In this document: in pieces, positions 60,681-64,000 of the stretch
How the letters are laid out: every line of letters begins with the position of its first letter
How positions within the stretch are numbered: the stretch's first letter is position 1
Position numbers and translations under genes: made by a program
From: Clostridiales bacterium UBA4039
GTDB taxonomy: Bacteria > Bacillota > Clostridia > Lachnospirales > Vallitaleaceae
Direction of reading: 5' to 3'
DNA: 64,000 bases
Assembly: GCA_002382805.1 (NCBI GenBank)
Contig: DGAD01000043.1
Location: forward strand, 94,778 to 158,777
The notes under the pieces: model-generated
Database searches by the model: none
What the model was told of the DNA's origin: nothing
Seen by the model: only the letters and a program-made list of their open reading frames with translations

Positions 60681-61661
60681 ATGAAAAAAACAATAGCAGT
60701 ACTACTAATCATCATCACAAGCATGATTACCCTTCAAAACGTAGAAACCACAGCCATTGAAGTGGAATTACCGTTACGAATCGTCATTGATGGAGAACAA
60801 CTGATGTTTCCGGATGCACAGCCATTTATCGACAATAACAATCGAACCCAAACCCCGGCACGGTTTATAGGTGAAGCATTAGGAGCGACTGTGACATGGA
60901 ATCAAACTAAACAACAAGCAAAGTTTGTTAAAGATAATAGTGAATTGTTAATCAACATAGGAAGTAAAACCTATCAGCTAAACGGAAAAGACAGAACGAT
61001 GGACACAGAAGCCATTATCAATAATGACAGAACTTTTGTGCCGGCACGTTATGTAGCAGAAGCTTTCGGAGCAGAAGTATCGTGGGATCAAAAAGTGAAA
61101 ACGGTATATATTAAATCAGGAGAAGGAACAACGATAACAACTGGAGAAGGTAATGTAACCGACTACGACGGAATATCCTTTGATCCGGAGAAAGACGAAA
61201 ACACAAGAGGAATCATGACAGTAGAAAAACACGCAGAGTTCTGTCTGAAAATGGCCGAAAGTGTAAGTTTTTACAAAAAAGATGGAGAGTTATGGATGAA
61301 AGGTGAGTTTCCTGAAGTACCTGAAGGGTATAGGTGGGATTTACATCTTGAGCCTTTTTATTTAGATAAGACGAGTCACCTATACGGAAAGTTTTCCAAG
61401 CATGAAGAAGCGATGTTCCCTATGGTAGGAAGTTTTGATATAAAATCGTTTGAACAAGATGAGACAAAATTAAATTGGATTAGAATGGTGATAAAGCTAT
61501 GGAATGAAAATAATCAATATTTAGGAAAATTTAACTTACAAACAAAAGATACCCAAGGTAAATATGAGAATGAAGTGAGATATATAACTAATAATGGAGA
61601 ACCGGATATTGATTACTTAGATACCTTTGATTTTGACTACTTTAATCAATGGTTTAAATAG
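60681..61661 (+). CDS. Exported protein with copper-amine-oxidase-N-like stalk domain
   Basis: 326 residues: signal peptide (about 1-26), then a stalk domain (PF07833 type) of two similar halves, LRIVIDGEQLMFPDAQPFIDN...TPARFIGEALGATVTW and YQLNGKDRTMDTEAIINNDRTFVPARYVAEAFGAEVSWD (about 32-150), then an unassigned domain. Such domains are frequent in wall-associated proteins of Bacillota. AAAAGGAGAG precedes ATG 60681. It probably forms an operon with the broken genes downstream. Confidence 0.88.
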   Translation: MKKTIAVLLIIITSMITLQNVETTAIEVELPLRIVIDGEQLMFPDAQPFIDNNNRTQTPARFIGEALGATVTWNQTKQQAKFVKDNSELLINIGSKTYQLNGKDRTMDTEAIINNDRTFVPARYVAEAFGAEVSWDQKVKTVYIKSGEGTTITTGEGNVTDYDGISFDPEKDENTRGIMTVEKHAEFCLKMAESVSFYKKDGELWMKGEFPEVPEGYRWDLHLEPFYLDKTSHLYGKFSKHEEAMFPMVGSFDIKSFEQDETKLNWIRMVIKLWNENNQYLGKFNLQTKDTQGKYENEVRYITNNGEPDIDYLDTFDFDYFNQWFK

Positions 61662-61673
61662 AGGGGAAATAGG

Positions 61674-63124
61674 ATGAAGAAGATAAGCTTATGGGTTGGA
61701 GTAATACTGCTTCAGTGTTTGTTCTCTCTAGCAACGATTGCCAAAGAACAAGAACAAACAATCATAATAGAAGAACCTACGAATCATGAACTTATACTAA
61801 ACAAGGCGGAGGTAGGTCCTAATGTTATTCAGTTATGGCATTATAGTGGTGGAGCAGTAGGCATTAATTTTTTATTATAATTTGAAACTTACCATACGAC
61901 TTTTTGCCGGGAAGACTTTGGTGATAATCCTGTTGCAGGAAGGTTTAGTGATATGTTACAGGAAGAATTATTCGGAACGATTTTTTCCTCAGGAAGTGCA
62001 ACGCGTAAGTATCGGAAGTGGATTGACACCAGCACGGAAGAAGAAAAAAGTGGACATTATCGATACAGATCAAGTACAGGAAGTTTTCCGTCGGTAGAAA
62101 AAAATATTTATGTTAATACCCTAATATACAATGGTATGGAAGAAATATATAGTCCATGGTTTGACAATACGATTGAGAATAATGATAGAAGCACCCTGAA
62201 AAAAGAATTGAAATGGACAACTGAACCGTATGATTTTACGACAGTCAGATGGATGTATCGCTTGGATAAGAATGGAAATAAAGTGAATCCAACGCCATTA
62301 AGAGGTCGAATCAAGTATATGGACCAAGTAGACAAGCAGCAAAAGAAGGAAGTAGAGATAAAGATGACTACAAACAGGCTGTTTTTGCAACAGATAAACA
62401 TTTGAGAAATAAAGACTACCCAATAAAATCCGGTTATAATTTCAACCCAGGCGGGATATATAGCTTTCATGTTGAAACAACCACATATAAAACGACAAAA
62501 GCATCTACAGAGGATCATCAACAGTTAGTAGAGCAATTAATAGACAGCTTCAGGTATGAAACAAATCTTGTTTATATAACCAGTGGAAAATCAGCAGTAG
62601 ACTTGTCAGGACAGAGGGTAAATGGGGCAGGTCATAGTTATGGTGGTCAAGTGGCAACTTTATCAGCAGATAATCCATATGGATTTGATGGAACAAAAAT
62701 AATAACGATAGATACAGACAAAGGATATTCTAAAAAAGTAGAAGAGATAAAATATAGTCCTATGGTAAACGGAACAACAGATTCGCTATTCAAAGAAATC
62801 TTAGAGGGATACACTGAGTCAGATACACAGGACAGCTTTTCCGATTATAAGTACCGTGAATATATAGAAGGAGGTCAACATCTATATAAAATCACAGAAA
62901 CTTCAACAGTAACCATACGGATTAATAAGAATAATCAAGATTTTTATACTCATGCCAACATGGAAGATGGAGAGTATTATGTAAAAGTATATTTCGAAGA
63001 TATAAATCTGTCAGCCTTACCATCGGCATACAATGTGTTAGATGTATTATCAGGAGTGGAGACGTTAGATTTAATCAATATTCAGGTAGAAGGCTCAATG
63101 TATGATGATGTAAACGGTAATTAG
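61674..63124 (+). pseudogene. Exported protein gene broken by one stop and one frameshift
   Basis: Starts at ATG 61674 with a signal peptide (ISLWVGVILLQCLFSLATIA). An in-frame TAA at 61878-61880 is followed, in the same frame, by an open stretch beginning FETYHTTFCREDFG and running to about 62360. A one-base loss at about 62362 then shifts to the frame DDYKQAVFATDKHLRNKDYPIK..., open to the TAG/TAA at 63122. Without the lesions it would be about 480 residues, an unrecognised extracytoplasmic protein. Whether these are true mutations or assembly errors cannot be told from the sequence. Confidence 0.7.
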
Positions 63125-63180
63125 GAGAAATGGAAATAATTACATAATCTGATGTTATATAGGATGTTAAAGGTGAAAGA

Positions 63181-63899
63181 ATGAAGAAAGTAAAAGTGAC
63201 ACAATATAGGAGAAACCTAAATAAACTCATAAAGAGTGTACTAATACTCATTTTTCTTACAAGTCTAACAGCATGTAAGAAAGAAGAACCAATAACACTT
63301 ATATGGGAAACGTTAGGAATGAGCAAAGAAGAATATGCGTTGGAACGAATGAATGAGAGATATGGACATGAGTTTATCTTTATAGAAGATTATCCAAGAA
63401 CAGAAAACAGGAGTGAAGATGTTGTATTTGTCAAATCAAAAGAATTCATGATAGTTACCTGAAATTTTATTTACGAGATGAAGTCGAAGAAGAACTGAGT
63501 AAAATTGTAGGAGAAGTGTATGAGGATTATAAGGTGTTCTTTAATACAGGTGGTCACTCATTGAGAGGTGAACATCCGGATATGACTGTTAGGGAGTTTA
63601 TGGAACATCAGTCAGAAATTAGAGATGTACATTTCTCGATAATTGTAGAAGATCCTGAATATAAAAGTAATAGAGACATTGATATAGATACAGTAAGGAA
63701 ATTATTTAAAGAAGAGGAAATATTACCCCATATAGTGATTCTATATGTGCATCCGAAAGAATTAGAACAGATCAATCATGATAATATATACAAACGATTA
63801 AATGATATAAAAAAAGAAAAATGGGCCTACACAAGAGGTAGTTTTACAATAGGAGAGGATTACGAATTCGTTTACACAGAATGGAGAGATTATGAGTAA
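63181..63899 (+). pseudogene. Lipoprotein gene with a single-base frameshift
   Basis: The first frame encodes a lipoprotein signal (VLILIFLTSLTACKKEEP) and continues to VFVKSK, then runs into a stop at 63460. A one-base loss at the A run near 63438-63441 leads to the frame HDSYLKFYLRDEVEEELSKIVG...VYEDYKVFFNTGGHS, open to 63899. Restored, it would be a lipoprotein of about 240 residues of unknown function, perhaps functional if the frameshift is an assembly error. Confidence 0.7.
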
Positions 63900-64000
63900 T
63901 GATATATATGGACAGGAAAAGAAAGCGAATCAAAGCAACTCTACGGGACAAAGAATAAAGAATACAAGAAATATAAAACGTAAGCGCTTAATAAAAAACC
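63892..64000 (+). CDS. Start of a gene cut by the window end
   Basis: ATG 63892 overlaps the end of the previous gene (TATGAGTAA) and is open for 36 codons to the window edge: MSNDIYGQEKKANQSNSTGQ then a very basic stretch (NTRNIKRKRLIKN). The basic run may precede a membrane helix or signal. Product unknown. Confidence 0.5.
   Translation, partial: MSNDIYGQEKKANQSNSTGQRIKNTRNIKRKRLIKN

Noticed and set aside
1..64000. CRISPR arrays, transposases, integrases, tRNA and rRNA genes
   Set aside because: I looked for regular short repeats, IS-like inverted ends and RNA gene signatures and found none that I could support by eye.

Overview
The window looks like a chromosomal segment of a low-GC, free-living anaerobic Bacillota, most likely a motile Clostridia (Lachnospirales-like). 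This rests on AT-rich codon use, strong AGGAGG-type ribosome sites, an S-layer-homology protein, CUT2 sugar importers, HD-GYP/GGDEF signalling, and fermentative bacterial-microcompartment (BMC) genes. I saw no rRNA, tRNA, CRISPR array or transposase.

Bases 1-14633 form one uninterrupted + strand operon ending at a hairpin terminator (14680-14720). It encodes the end of a CUT2 sugar importer, MtnK, MtnA, a class II aldolase, a CoA-acylating aldehyde dehydrogenase, four BMC-H-type shell proteins, PduL, an EutN/CcmL vertex protein, a tandem BMC-T protein, a leaderless solute-binding-fold protein, an iron alcohol dehydrogenase, a CoA-disulfide-reductase-like flavoprotein and a two-subunit CoA transferase. 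Read as a pathway, an imported 5-deoxyribose or 5-methylthioribose is phosphorylated, isomerised and cleaved to DHAP plus an aldehyde. The aldehyde is then dismutated inside a microcompartment to acyl-CoA/acyl-phosphate and alcohol. Aldolase, aldehyde dehydrogenase and PduL all carry terminal amphipathic helices that look like encapsulation peptides. This is the best candidate for an undescribed or little-described system here.

Bases 14.7-30.2 kb hold ordinary genes. They include a TetR-controlled membrane protein with a clear double operator, three HD-GYP/GGDEF signalling proteins, a LacI/GH4/BadF-kinase sugar operon, a C_GCAxxG_C_C redox protein with a TDT transporter, DAHP synthase, an internally deleted HD-domain gene, a UPF0316 protein and an ECF S component. 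Bases 30.3-35.5 kb encode a second CUT2 importer with a DeoR regulator inside the operon and an ATPase whose second half is degenerate.

Bases 35.6-40.6 kb (a rhamnose-type CUT2 importer) and 48.7-54.9 kb (DeoR, RhaM, PfkB kinase, MgsA, RhaB, RhaA) look like two parts of one rhamnose region. Between them lies an AT-rich accessory island (40.6-48.6 kb) of decayed Rhs cores and orphan C-terminal modules. Three modules are peptidoglycan hydrolases (M23 peptidase, PF11860-type muramidase, glucosaminidase). Each is followed by lipoprotein or membrane-anchored genes that look like immunity proteins. The island is bracketed by 119-bp repeats and ends with a lincosamide-nucleotidyltransferase-like gene. 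No rhamnulose-1-phosphate aldolase is present, so the BMC aldolase or a gene elsewhere would have to supply that step.

Bases 54.9-64 kb contain a large secreted NHL-repeat/SLH protein, a DegV protein, an AraC regulator, a stalk-domain exported protein, and two exported-protein genes broken by one in-frame stop and two single-base frameshifts. The window ends inside a further gene.
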